This document shows positions 42,059 through 50,958 of a DNA stretch of 55,588 nucleotides, piece by piece (positions within the stretch are counted from its first letter, which is position 1; every line of letters starts with the position of its first letter). The notes under the pieces are model-generated. The model had not been told where the DNA came from. It searched no databases and worked only from the letters and a program-made list of their open reading frames with translations. The position numbers were made by a program, and so were the translations under genes. The stretch comes from an uncultured Oscillospiraceae bacterium. GTDB taxonomy: Bacteria; Bacillota; Clostridia; Oscillospirales; Oscillospiraceae. Location of the stretch: assembly GCA_900763995.1 (NCBI GenBank), contig CAAFMK010000036.1:1-55588 (forward strand). Direction: 5' to 3'.

Positions 42059-44422
42059 ATGGTACACACACTACATGATTATCTCTCCTTACTCAAAGAT
42101 CATGCGCTGCTCTCAGCTCCCATTCCAGAGGGCCTTGATCCCTCTGCTCCAGTGGCGCTGGTGTCCTACGACTCCCGCCAGGTGGCGCCAGGCACCCTGT
42201 TTTTGTGCAAGGGTGCCCATTTTAAACCGGAATTTCTGGAGATGGCCAAGGCGGGGGGTGCCGTTGCCTATGTGAGCCAGACCCCATACCCCCAGGTGGA
42301 TCTGCCCTGCATTCTGGTAAATGATATGCGCCAGACCATCGCCCCGCTGGCAGACCTCTTTTACGGCCATCCATCTCAGACCTTAAAAGTCATTGGTCTT
42401 ACCGGCACCAAGGGCAAGTCCTCCACCGCCTACTATCTGAAATACATTTTAGATGAGTATATGGCCCAGCAGGGCAGGGGGGAGAGCGGTATCATCTCCT
42501 CCATTGACACCTACGACGGGGTGGAGCGCTTTGAGTCCCATCTGACCACCCCGGAGCCGCTGGAGCTCCAGCGGCACTTTGCCCACGGGTTGGAGACTGG
42601 GATGGAGTACCTCACCATGGAGGTATCCAGTCAGGCTCTGAAATACCACCGCACCCTCTGCACCCAGTTTGCCGCCACCTGTTTTCTCAACATCGGCACC
42701 GACCACATCTCCCCCATTGAGCACCCGGACTTTGAGGACTACTTCTCCTCCAAGCTGAAAATTTTCACCCAGGGGGCCATCAACTGTGTCAATCTGGACT
42801 GCGACCACGCAGACCGCATCCTTCAGGCCGCCCAGCAGGCGGGCAGACCTCTGTTCACCTTCTCCCAGACCAATGAGCAGGCCGATGTATACGCCTCTCA
42901 GGTGCGCAAGCGGGGCAATGACATCCTGTTCCGGGTCAAGACCCGGCGGTTTCTCCGGGAGTTCCGCCTGACCATGCCGGGGCTGTTCAATGTAGAAAAC
43001 GCGCTGGCGGCCATCGCCGTATGCGAGGGACTGCAAATTCCGGAGCGGTGCATCTATGTGGGCCTGATGAAGGCCCGGGTGCCCGGGCGAATGGAGGTCT
43101 ACTCCAACGCAGATGACACCGTCATTGCCATTGTGGACTACGCCCACAACCGCATGAGCTTTGAGACCCTGTTCCGCTCTGTTCAGGCCGAGTACCCAGG
43201 TCGGCGGATCGTCACCGTCTTTGGCTGTCCGGGGAAAAAAGCCCTGGATCGGCGGCGGGATCTGGGGGAGGTCTCGGGAAAATACTCTGATCTGGTCATC
43301 CTCACCGAGGAGGACAGCGGGGAGGAGGACACCCAGACCATCTGTGAGGAGATCGCTGGCCATGTGGCACAGCAAAACTGTGAGTACTCCATCGAGCCCA
43401 ACCGGGGCGAGGCCATCCGGCAGGCCATTTTGGGGTGCAGCCAGCCCTCTGTTTTGCTCATCACCGGCAAGGGGGCTGAGACCCGCCAGAAGCGGGGCAC
43501 CCAGTATATCGACACCCCATCTGATGTGGACTATGTACACAGCTTCCTCCATGAGTACGATGTACAGCATGGGCTGGACGGCATGGAGAAGGTGCGCAGT
43601 CTGCTGTCCCTTCTGCCCATCCTCAAGCGCCACGAGGGTAAAACTGTGGTGGTCAAATACGGCGGCTCTGCCATCGGGGCCGAGTCTGACCGGGACACCA
43701 CCTTACAGGATGTAGCCGCCCTGCGGATGGTTGGAATGCGGGTGGTGCTGGTACACGGGGGCGGCAAGCACATCACCGCCCTGCTGGACAAGCTCCATGT
43801 GCCCACCCGCTTTGAAAATGGCTATCGGGTCACCGATGAGGCCGCACTGGGTGCCGCCGAGCTGGCCCTGTCCGCACAGGTCAACAAGGCCATTGTCAGC
43901 GATCTGGCACAGCTGGAGGTGTCCGGCGTGGGCCTGTCGGGCAAGGACGGGGGTCTTATCACCGCCGCTGTGAAAGACCCCGCTCTGGGCCGGGTGGGTA
44001 CCATCACCAAGGTCAATCCCAAGGTGCTCAACACCCTGCTGGACGCCGACTTTTTGCCTGTCATTTCCCCCATCGCACTGGGGGAGGACGGCGGCGGGCT
44101 CAACTGCAACGCCGATGACGCCGCCCGGGCGGTGGCCGAGGCCCTTGGGGCGGAGAGCCTTGTTTTCCTCACCGACATCGGGGGTATCCTCATCGACAGC
44201 CACAACAGCAAGACCGCCGTAGACCGCATGGACATCAAGCGGGCCCAGGAGCTGATCGAGACCGGGCTGATCGCCGGGGGCATGGTGCCCAAGGTACAGG
44301 GCTGCATCCACGCCATCCGCGGCGGGGTGGGGGAGGTCTCCATTCTGGATGGCCGGGTGGAGCACGCACTGCTGCTGCATATGCTGGGCCAGCGCTCCTC
44401 CGGCACCACCATTACCGGATGA
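42059..44422 (+). CDS. Fusion of MurE-type ligase and ArgB (N-acetylglutamate kinase)
   Basis: A 787-residue fusion. Residues 1-500 are a Mur ligase of the MurE family: P-loop GTKGKSS at 116-122, MEVSSQALKYHR at 187-198, NIGTDHISPIEHP at 211-223, and DYAHNRMSFE at 360. The SSQAL and DHISPIEHP forms recall lysine-type MurE. The specificity motif (DNPR in diaminopimelate enzymes) reads EEDSGEED at 417-424. Residues 515-787 are a complete acetylglutamate kinase: VVKYGGSA, LVHGGGKHI, VGLSGKDGGL, NCNADDAARA, LTDIGGIL and GGMVPKV. No stop or frameshift separates the halves. The role is unknown; a MurE adding Orn or Lys coupled to the ornithine pathway is one guess. Last gene of the cassette, closed by a terminator. 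Confidence 0.9.
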   Translation: MVHTLHDYLSLLKDHALLSAPIPEGLDPSAPVALVSYDSRQVAPGTLFLCKGAHFKPEFLEMAKAGGAVAYVSQTPYPQVDLPCILVNDMRQTIAPLADLFYGHPSQTLKVIGLTGTKGKSSTAYYLKYILDEYMAQQGRGESGIISSIDTYDGVERFESHLTTPEPLELQRHFAHGLETGMEYLTMEVSSQALKYHRTLCTQFAATCFLNIGTDHISPIEHPDFEDYFSSKLKIFTQGAINCVNLDCDHADRILQAAQQAGRPLFTFSQTNEQADVYASQVRKRGNDILFRVKTRRFLREFRLTMPGLFNVENALAAIAVCEGLQIPERCIYVGLMKARVPGRMEVYSNADDTVIAIVDYAHNRMSFETLFRSVQAEYPGRRIVTVFGCPGKKALDRRRDLGEVSGKYSDLVILTEEDSGEEDTQTICEEIAGHVAQQNCEYSIEPNRGEAIRQAILGCSQPSVLLITGKGAETRQKRGTQYIDTPSDVDYVHSFLHEYDVQHGLDGMEKVRSLLSLLPILKRHEGKTVVVKYGGSAIGAESDRDTTLQDVAALRMVGMRVVLVHGGGKHITALLDKLHVPTRFENGYRVTDEAALGAAELALSAQVNKAIVSDLAQLEVSGVGLSGKDGGLITAAVKDPALGRVGTITKVNPKVLNTLLDADFLPVISPIALGEDGGGLNCNADDAARAVAEALGAESLVFLTDIGGILIDSHNSKTAVDRMDIKRAQELIETGLIAGGMVPKVQGCIHAIRGGVGEVSILDGRVEHALLLHMLGQRSSGTTITG

Positions 44423-44436
44423 TCCGGCATCATATC

Positions 44437-44479
44437 AAAAAAAACTGGACGGCTGAACAACTCAGCCATCCAGTTTTTT
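44437..44479. terminator. Bidirectional terminator after the MurE-ArgB gene
   Basis: A-rich start, stem ACTGGACGGCTGA with TCAGCCATCCAGT (one mismatch) and TTTTTT. It also closes the convergent ABC permease gene that ends at 44489. Confidence 0.9.
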
Positions 44480-44488
44480 ACTGTTCGA

Positions 44489-46417
44489 TCACCCTATTTC
44501 AGCGGCGGCAGGGCGAAACAGCTCCCCATCGTCCTGGATGATCCCGTTTTCCTTCAGCCAGTCCAGGGTATGTCTGGCCTGGGGCTGAAGGGTAACACCA
44601 ATGCGGTACTGCCTTTGATAGCTGGTGTCTCCGCCTACATAGCTATAGCCCCTCATATCCTCAGAGCTCTGGTCATCCCCTATGATCCAAATAAACTCCG
44701 CATAGGGGGTGGCATAGTCCGATGTTTCCCCATCAGGTGCAAACAGGGTGTGTATACCCAGATTTTTCTCTTGCATATCCTGGCACACAGCGTTCCACAG
44801 GCCCTTCAAGTCCTCTGTCTGGTCTTTCAGATAGAGGGTGGTCATCTCGCCATTTTCCCTTCGTACATTGTCCACATATGCCTCAAGGAGTACCCCCCGA
44901 TCATAGAAATCCATGTCATATCGGATACGAACCATATCCTCATCCTGCAAGATCTGCTGGGCGTACCAAGTCAGGGTGCCCTCCTGCTCCAGCTCCTCTC
45001 GATAGACTGGTACACCGTAGTAGGAGCGCTCCAGAGTAGTGCCGTTTTTCAGCTTGTATATCAGCTGGAAGGAGATATAGTCGTCTCCATTCCCCCTGTC
45101 CTTTGCATCCACAGCGCCCTGGTGCAGCCCTACGGCATATTCGATCAGCTCCTTATCACTGCCAAAGAGGGAGAGCCCCCGGTACGAGTGGGGATACCCA
45201 AAGCTCCCCCCAGAGGACAGCTCCACCCGCTCCACCTGATCCACGGTGGGCACCCGTTTCTCCACACCAAACACATCGAACATACACACCAGAGCGATGG
45301 CCAGCATGGCCGCCACTGCCGCCACACAGCCCTTCCACGACTTTTGTACACGGAATGTCTGCTTGAGCAGCATCTCAGCCACAAAATAGCCAATGGCGGT
45401 ACACACCAGCATACTGGATACCATGGGGATGGAGGAGTTGTAGTACCAGCCAAAAAACTCGCTGACCAGCGTGCCCAGACACAGGCCGGAGCACAGGGCC
45501 ACCCCATACTTAAAGATGGGTTTGACCACAGGGACAGTGACCACATCCCCAGCGCTCTCAATGTGCCGGTGGCGATAGATGTATAAAGACACAACGGTGA
45601 GCAAAAGCCCCACTCCGGTATAGATGGCGATGTCTGTTGGGCTTTGCAGATGATACACCCGGGTGTAGATGTCTCCATCCTGCATCACCTTCTCCGGCCA
45701 CCACATACAGGCCCGCTGAAGCCGGATGAAGGGGGTGAGGTAATCTGAGAGTACAAAGGATGATGCACTGTAGCCGTAGTAGAAGCTGCGCATCATCTGA
45801 ACCACCAGAGAGCTGAGCACCATGACCAGACAATTCAAAATGCCATAGAAAATGGGCAGTGCCAGTATGTTTCCGGTAAACATGGCGCAGAATGTGGCAA
45901 AGGAGTAGAAGAACAGGCACACCCCAGCCATCGCCAGCTCCAAAATGAGCAGGGGCTTCATCATGGTGGGCCAGAGTGACGGATCTGGTACCAGAGACAT
46001 CTGGACAATGACCATCAGCACACCTGCCCCAGCCAGGGGCACCAGCAGCATGGACAGGCCCGCCAGATACTGGGTGGTGAATATGGTCTCCCGGCGCATG
46101 GGCAGCGCGTGCATCATGCAGGCCGAGCGGTTGTTGTACAGATAGCCAAAGGATGCCATGGCCACCAGCACCCCAACAGCCATAGCCATCATCACCCCAA
46201 ACATCATAAGTTCGGGCAGGGACTTGCTGGCGTTGATGATGGTTTCTCTGGCATTTGCAACAGAGCCTCCCCAGCGCATCTCATCAAAATATCGACTGAG
46301 CAGATTGAAGGGCATGAGAAACAGCCACATGACTCCCCACAAAGCCCACAAAGGCCAGAACCGTGTTATGGTTTTGCGGTACAGGGTGGAATTAAAGTAC
46401 GATGTCTCGGACACCAT
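44489..46417 (-). CDS. ABC transporter permease
   Basis: A 642-residue ABC-2 type membrane subunit. Six helices occupy about residues 20-280, two further helices lie around 295-375, and a soluble domain of about 260 residues at the C terminus lies outside or at the membrane face. The GGGAGGTGAG site precedes the ATG at 46417. Its start overlaps the end of the ATPase gene by 26 bases, indicating coupled translation. With the GntR regulator this resembles YtrA-type or bacitracin/cell-wall stress exporters; the substrate is unknown. Confidence 0.82.
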   Translation of the reverse strand: MVSETSYFNSTLYRKTITRFWPLWALWGVMWLFLMPFNLLSRYFDEMRWGGSVANARETIINASKSLPELMMFGVMMAMAVGVLVAMASFGYLYNNRSACMMHALPMRRETIFTTQYLAGLSMLLVPLAGAGVLMVIVQMSLVPDPSLWPTMMKPLLILELAMAGVCLFFYSFATFCAMFTGNILALPIFYGILNCLVMVLSSLVVQMMRSFYYGYSASSFVLSDYLTPFIRLQRACMWWPEKVMQDGDIYTRVYHLQSPTDIAIYTGVGLLLTVVSLYIYRHRHIESAGDVVTVPVVKPIFKYGVALCSGLCLGTLVSEFFGWYYNSSIPMVSSMLVCTAIGYFVAEMLLKQTFRVQKSWKGCVAAVAAMLAIALVCMFDVFGVEKRVPTVDQVERVELSSGGSFGYPHSYRGLSLFGSDKELIEYAVGLHQGAVDAKDRGNGDDYISFQLIYKLKNGTTLERSYYGVPVYREELEQEGTLTWYAQQILQDEDMVRIRYDMDFYDRGVLLEAYVDNVRRENGEMTTLYLKDQTEDLKGLWNAVCQDMQEKNLGIHTLFAPDGETSDYATPYAEFIWIIGDDQSSEDMRGYSYVGGDTSYQRQYRIGVTLQPQARHTLDWLKENGIIQDDGELFRPAAAEIG

Positions 46418-47294
46418 AGTGCTCACCTCCCATTTCATAAATAAAGATCTCCTCCAAAGACAGAGGCAGGGCCTCCATCAGGATGGGGGAGTACACCGCC
46501 ATACGGGTGCGCACTTCGGCGGGATTGCCCCGGACGATGAGGGTAAAGACCCGGCCCAGCTGGCTTTTGTGGAGCACATTCAGATCCTCTGGCAGCTTTG
46601 GCAGCTCACCATCCTGAAAGGCCAGCTGGAGCTTGACCACATTGTCCTGCAAATCGTTCAGTGACCGCTCCAGCAGCACCTTTCCGTGGGAGAGCACCCC
46701 CACATGGTCACACACATCCTCCAGCTCCCGCAGGTTGTGGGAGGAGACCAGCACTGTGGTGCCCCGCTGGGCCACATCCCCCATGAGCAGTGACCACACC
46801 TGTCGGCGCATCACCGGGTCAAGGCCGTCCACCGGCTCATCCAGCACCAGCAGCTCCGGGTCGCAGCACAGACTCAGCCAGAAGGCGCTCTGCTTTTGCA
46901 TCCCCTTGGACAGGCGGCGGATGGGCTGGTTCTGATCCACCTCGGGGAAGGCATCCTTCAAGGCCTCAAACCGTCTGGTATCGAATCTGGGGTAGATCCC
47001 CTTATAAAACTTCATCATATCCCGGGTGGATGCGGAGACAAAATAGTAGAGCTCATCGGGAATGGCGGCAATTTTGCTCTTGACCGTCGGATTTTCATAT
47101 ACCGGCTGTCCGTCCACGCTGACAGAGCCGGAGTCGGGGCGGTAAATCCCCATAATATGCCGCAAGATGGTGGATTTGCCCGCTCCGTTGGGGCCCACCA
47201 GTCCATAGATGGAGCCCTTCTCCACCGTCATGGACAGACCGTCTAACGCCCGGAACCCGTCAAAGGTTTTGACTACATTGTTGACCTGTATCAT
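46392..47294 (-). CDS. ABC transporter ATP-binding protein
   Basis: A 300-residue ATPase of the BcrA/YtrB-like kind. Walker A is GPNGAGKST (about residue 36), the signature is RLSKGMQKQ, and Walker B is LLVLDEPVDGLDP; the H-loop SSHN follows. The C-terminal 80 residues are an accessory domain. GGAGG lies within the end of the GntR gene; the ATG is one base before that gene's stop, so the operon is tightly packed. Confidence 0.93.
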   Translation of the reverse strand: MIQVNNVVKTFDGFRALDGLSMTVEKGSIYGLVGPNGAGKSTILRHIMGIYRPDSGSVSVDGQPVYENPTVKSKIAAIPDELYYFVSASTRDMMKFYKGIYPRFDTRRFEALKDAFPEVDQNQPIRRLSKGMQKQSAFWLSLCCDPELLVLDEPVDGLDPVMRRQVWSLLMGDVAQRGTTVLVSSHNLRELEDVCDHVGVLSHGKVLLERSLNDLQDNVVKLQLAFQDGELPKLPEDLNVLHKSQLGRVFTLIVRGNPAEVRTRMAVYSPILMEALPLSLEEIFIYEMGGEHYGVRDIVL

Positions 47295-47663
47295 TTATCC
47301 CGCTCCTCCTTCCAAATTCTGAATGCGCTCCCACAGCTGCTGTCCGTCCATCCCCAAAAACAGCAGTTCGGCTGTGGTCTGGTCAAAGGCGTGCAGCAGC
47401 TCCCGCCGCCGCCCCTCATCCACCCCGGTGTTGGGGGAGGCAAAGGAGCCTTTGCCCGGCACGGAGTACACATATCCCTCCGCCTCCAGCGCCTCATAGG
47501 CCCGCTGGATGGTGTTGGGGTTGATGGCCAGTGTGCCGGCCATGATGCGCACTGAGGGGAGCTTTTCCCCCTCCTGAATCACCCCGGTCACCATCAATCG
47601 GCGCAGCCCGTCCTTTACCTGCTCGTAGATGGGGCGGGCATCTCGATAGTCTAAATTGAGCAT
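47295..47663 (-). CDS. GntR-family regulator, YtrA type
   Basis: A 122-residue repressor with a winged helix-turn-helix (PIYEQVKDGLRRLMVTG, LPSVRIMAGTLAINPNTIQRAYEALEAEG) and only a short C-terminal tail of about 45 residues, which defines the YtrA subgroup. Such proteins sit in front of ABC exporter genes and repress them. A perfect palindrome next to its promoter is the likely operator. Confidence 0.93.
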   Translation of the reverse strand: MLNLDYRDARPIYEQVKDGLRRLMVTGVIQEGEKLPSVRIMAGTLAINPNTIQRAYEALEAEGYVYSVPGKGSFASPNTGVDEGRRRELLHAFDQTTAELLFLGMDGQQLWERIQNLEGGAG

Positions 47664-47732
47664 ATAGCCTCCTCTCTCCAGAATTTCCCTGGAAATCCTT
47701 CCCCTCCGACCCCAGATGGGGTGGAGTGAACT

Positions 47733-47784
47733 GTACTAACTGTATTAGTACGCTTAGTATATAGGAGCGGTCTATGAATGGCAA
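47733..47784 (-). promoter_or_regulatory. Promoter and probable operator of the GntR-ABC operon
   Basis: On the minus strand TTGCCA (47779-47784), 17 bases and TATACT (47756-47761) form a near-consensus promoter. Immediately downstream is the perfect palindrome GTACTAA-CTGTA-TTAGTAC at 47733-47751, in the right place for GntR repression of its own operon. Confidence 0.8.
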
Positions 47785-47890
47785 TTAAATTTCCCTTAAG
47801 TTTTTCTTATCTTTTTTTCCATGGGTTTGTGTGGTACAATGGCCCTATCTATAAATCTATTCGGGTGTAGCCTGAGCGGGAGGAACTTTA

Positions 47891-48697
47891 ATGTATCAGA
47901 AGATCGGTTTTATTGGTACTGGAAATATGGGGGCTGCCATTGCCACCGCGGCCAGCAAAAGCGGGCTGGCACAGGAGATTTTGCTGGCCAACCGCACCCC
48001 AGCCAAGGCCCAGATCCTGGCCCAGCGGCTGGGAGGGGCAGAGGTCACAGAGAATAAAACCATCGCCCAGCAGTGCCAGCTGATTTTTCTAGGGGTAAAG
48101 CCACAGATGATGGCCCAGGTGCTGGAGGAGCTCACCCCGGTACTGAGTCAGCGGCAGGACGGCTTTTTGCTGGTGACCATGGCCGCCGGGATCACCTGCG
48201 CCCGGATCCAGGAGCTGGCGGGGGTGAACTGCCCCATTATCCGCATGATGCCCAATACCCCCTGCGCCATTGGGGCCGGGGTGATCCAATACTGCGGTCT
48301 GGGGGCCACACAGCAGCAGCTTGACGACTTTGCCGCCCTCATGGCCCCCGCCGGGCTGGTAGACCCGGTGGCTGAACATCTCATTGACGCCTCCAGCGCT
48401 GTATCCGGCTGCGGCCCCGCCTTTGCCTATTTGTTTATGGAGGCCCTAGCGGACGGAGGTGTGGCCTGCGGCCTGCCCCGGGACAAGGCCCTGGCCTACG
48501 CCGCCCAGATGACCGCCGGTGCGGCCCAGATGGTGCTGGAACACAAGCAGAACCCGGGGGCGTTGAAGGACGCCGTCTGTTCCCCCGGAGGCACCACCAT
48601 TCAGGGGGTGCGTACACTGGAGGAACAGGGATTCCGGGGGGCTGCTATGGATGCGGTCATTGCCGCCTATGAAAAAACTTTGACACTGCACGGATGA
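47891..48697 (+). CDS. proC: Pyrroline-5-carboxylate reductase
   Basis: Last step of proline synthesis, NAD(P)H-dependent. The 268 residues begin with the Rossmann motif GFIGTGNMGAAIA and contain the VSGCGPAFAYLFMEAL substrate region near residue 165 and the C-terminal CSPGGTTIQGV signature. GGGAGG is about 7 bases before the ATG. A -10 box TACAAT lies at 47835-47840 with a poor -35. First gene of proC-proB-proA. Confidence 0.96.
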   Translation: MYQKIGFIGTGNMGAAIATAASKSGLAQEILLANRTPAKAQILAQRLGGAEVTENKTIAQQCQLIFLGVKPQMMAQVLEELTPVLSQRQDGFLLVTMAAGITCARIQELAGVNCPIIRMMPNTPCAIGAGVIQYCGLGATQQQLDDFAALMAPAGLVDPVAEHLIDASSAVSGCGPAFAYLFMEALADGGVACGLPRDKALAYAAQMTAGAAQMVLEHKQNPGALKDAVCSPGGTTIQGVRTLEEQGFRGAAMDAVIAAYEKTLTLHG

Positions 48698-48713
48698 AAG
48701 AGAGGCTATTTGT

Positions 48714-49502
48714 ATGCGTATGGTAGTAAAGGTTGGTACCTCCACTCTGGCCCACGCCACCGGGCGGCTCAATATCCGCCATGTGGAGCAGCTGGTCAAG
48801 GTGCTATCCGATTTGAAAAATGCGGGACATGAACTGATCCTTGTCTCCTCCGGTGCCATCGGTATGGGGGTGGGCAAGCTGAACCTCCCCGGCCGCCCCT
48901 CCGATATGCCCACCAAGCAGGCGGCGGCAGCGGTTGGCCAATGCGAGCTGATGTATACCTATGACAAGCTCTTTGCCCAGTATAATCACACAGTGGCCCA
49001 GATCCTGCTCACCAGTGAGGATGTGGAGCACCCCGAGCGGCGGCGCAACTTTGAAAACACCATGGCCCGCCTGCTGGAGCTGGGCACCCTGCCCATCATC
49101 AATGAGAACGACACCGTTGCCACCGCAGAGATCACCGTGGGGGACAACGACACTCTGGGGGCCATTGTGGCCTGCTGTGTAAATGCCGATCTGCTGGTGC
49201 TCCTGTCTGACATCGAGGGGCTGTACACCGCCGATCCCCGTCAGGACACCTCTGCCAAGCTCATCCCCGTGGTGGAGGAGGTCACCCTTGACATTGAGGC
49301 GCTGGCCGGTGGAAAGGGCAGCGATCTGGCGGTAGGGGGTATGGCCACCAAGCTGCGGGCGGCCAAACTGGTCACCGCTCAGGGCTGTGACATGGTCATC
49401 ACCAACGGGGAACACCCCAGCCGTCTTTATGACATCGCCAGCGGGCAGGCCGTTGGCACACGCTTTTTGGGAAAGAGCACATCTCCCACACCGCCGCTGT
49501 GA
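48714..49502 (+). CDS. proB: Glutamate 5-kinase
   Basis: First step of proline synthesis: phosphorylates glutamate. The 262-residue protein has VVKVGTSTL, VSSGAIGMG, INENDTVA and DNDTLGA in order, and DIEGLYTADP with GGMATKL. The C-terminal PUA domain of long ProB forms is missing, a known short type. It overlaps the in-frame upstream extension of proA by a few bases. Confidence 0.96.
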   Translation: MRMVVKVGTSTLAHATGRLNIRHVEQLVKVLSDLKNAGHELILVSSGAIGMGVGKLNLPGRPSDMPTKQAAAAVGQCELMYTYDKLFAQYNHTVAQILLTSEDVEHPERRRNFENTMARLLELGTLPIINENDTVATAEITVGDNDTLGAIVACCVNADLLVLLSDIEGLYTADPRQDTSAKLIPVVEEVTLDIEALAGGKGSDLAVGGMATKLRAAKLVTAQGCDMVITNGEHPSRLYDIASGQAVGTRFLGKSTSPTPPL

Positions 49503-49516
49503 AAGGGGTCTATTGT

Positions 49517-50773
49517 ATGACGACACAAGAACTTCTTCTCCAGGCTCGGCAGGCCAGACAGGCCATGGGGAGGGCAGATACCGCACAAAAAAACGCCGCT
49601 TTACTGGCTATGGCCGCCGCTTTGGAGGCCAACTGTTCCGCCATTCTTTCCGCCAATGCGCTGGACTGTCAGGCCGCACGGGCCACTGTGTCTGAGGTGA
49701 TGCTGGACCGGCTCACCCTGGATGAGGGGCGCATTGCCGCCATGGCCCACGGCATTCGGGAGGTGGCCGCCCTGCCAGATCCTGTGGGGGCGGTGCTGAA
49801 CCGGGTGGAGCGCCCCAACGGGCTGGTCATTGAAAAGATCGCCGTTCCCATGGGGGTCATTGCCATCATCTACGAGTCCCGGCCCAATGTCACCGCCGAC
49901 GCCGCCGCACTGGCCATCAAGGCGGGCTCTGCCTGTGTCCTCCGTGGCGGCAAGGAGGCCCATCGCTCCGCCGCCGCCATTGTGGACGCCCTCCATCAGG
50001 GGCTGGAGCAGGCGGGACTGCCCCGGGATACTGTGAACCTTGTGGAGGACACCACCCGCCAGTCAGCCCAGGAGCTGATGCAGGCCCGGGGGCTGGTGGA
50101 TCTGCTCATCCCCCGGGGCGGGGCGGGGCTCATTCGGGCCTGTGTGGAGCAGGCCTGTGTCCCTGTTTTGGAGACAGGCACCGGCATCTGCCACATCTAT
50201 GTGGACAAATGCGCCCAGTTGGACATGGCTCTGGACATTGTGGAAAATGCCAAGTGTTCCCGGCCCTCTGTGTGCAACGCCGCTGAGGTGTGCCTGGTGC
50301 ACAGGGATGTGGCAGAGGAATTTCTGCCCCAGCTGCAAAAGCGGCTGACCAGTGATCGCACAGCTCAGGGGCTCATCCCTGTGGAGCTGCGTGTGGATGC
50401 CAAAGCCGCCGCCTTGATCCCCGGCACCCCCGCTGGTGAACACGACTTTGACACTGAGTTTTTGGACTATATTCTGTCCATCAAGGTGGTGGATCACCTG
50501 GAGGAGGCCATCTCCCACATCGCCGGCCACTCCACCGGCCACTCTGAGGCCATCATTACCGCAGACCAAACACGGGCACAGGACTTTTTGATGCAGGTGG
50601 ACTCCTCCGCCGTCTACTGGAACGCCTCCACCCGCTTTACAGACGGGGGCGAGTTCGGCCTGGGCTGTGAGATGGGCATCTCCACCCAGAAGCTCCATGC
50701 ACGGGGGCCCCTTGGGCTCTTTGAGCTGTGCACCTACAAATATATCCTGAAAGGGACTGGACAAATCCGCTGA
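49517..50773 (+). CDS. proA: Gamma-glutamyl phosphate reductase
   Basis: Second step of proline synthesis. The 418 residues match the aldehyde-dehydrogenase-fold ProA family: MGVIAIIYESRPNVTADAAALAIK, GGKEAHRS, LVEDTTRQ, and the catalytic cysteine in VENAKCSRPSVCNAAE (first cysteine in this block). The C-terminal RFTDGGEFGLGCEMGIST block is complete. I choose the ATG at 49517 with AAGGGG about 11 bases ahead; a GTG at 49499 overlapping proB is possible. Confidence 0.96.
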   Translation: MTTQELLLQARQARQAMGRADTAQKNAALLAMAAALEANCSAILSANALDCQAARATVSEVMLDRLTLDEGRIAAMAHGIREVAALPDPVGAVLNRVERPNGLVIEKIAVPMGVIAIIYESRPNVTADAAALAIKAGSACVLRGGKEAHRSAAAIVDALHQGLEQAGLPRDTVNLVEDTTRQSAQELMQARGLVDLLIPRGGAGLIRACVEQACVPVLETGTGICHIYVDKCAQLDMALDIVENAKCSRPSVCNAAEVCLVHRDVAEEFLPQLQKRLTSDRTAQGLIPVELRVDAKAAALIPGTPAGEHDFDTEFLDYILSIKVVDHLEEAISHIAGHSTGHSEAIITADQTRAQDFLMQVDSSAVYWNASTRFTDGGEFGLGCEMGISTQKLHARGPLGLFELCTYKYILKGTGQIR

Positions 50774-50792
50774 TTTTGGCAGAAATTATCCC

Positions 50793-50821
50793 GTGACAAC
50801 TGCATTGCCCCGGTGTAGAAT
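50793..50821 (+). promoter_or_regulatory. Possible promoter of the HD-domain gene
   Basis: GTGACA (50793-50798), a 17-base spacer and TAGAAT (50816-50821) lie about 135 bases before the gene. Confidence 0.45.
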
Positions 50822-50958
50822 AGAGCCGGGTGGCGCGCTGTCCTATTGGCTGTATCCTTTCTGGTACCACCCTGACCATTTACCCCAGACCCTGTGAATG
50901 AACCATGTGGTACGATCATCAAATGTTGGGCCATAAGGCCCGGAAAGGACTGATTCCC

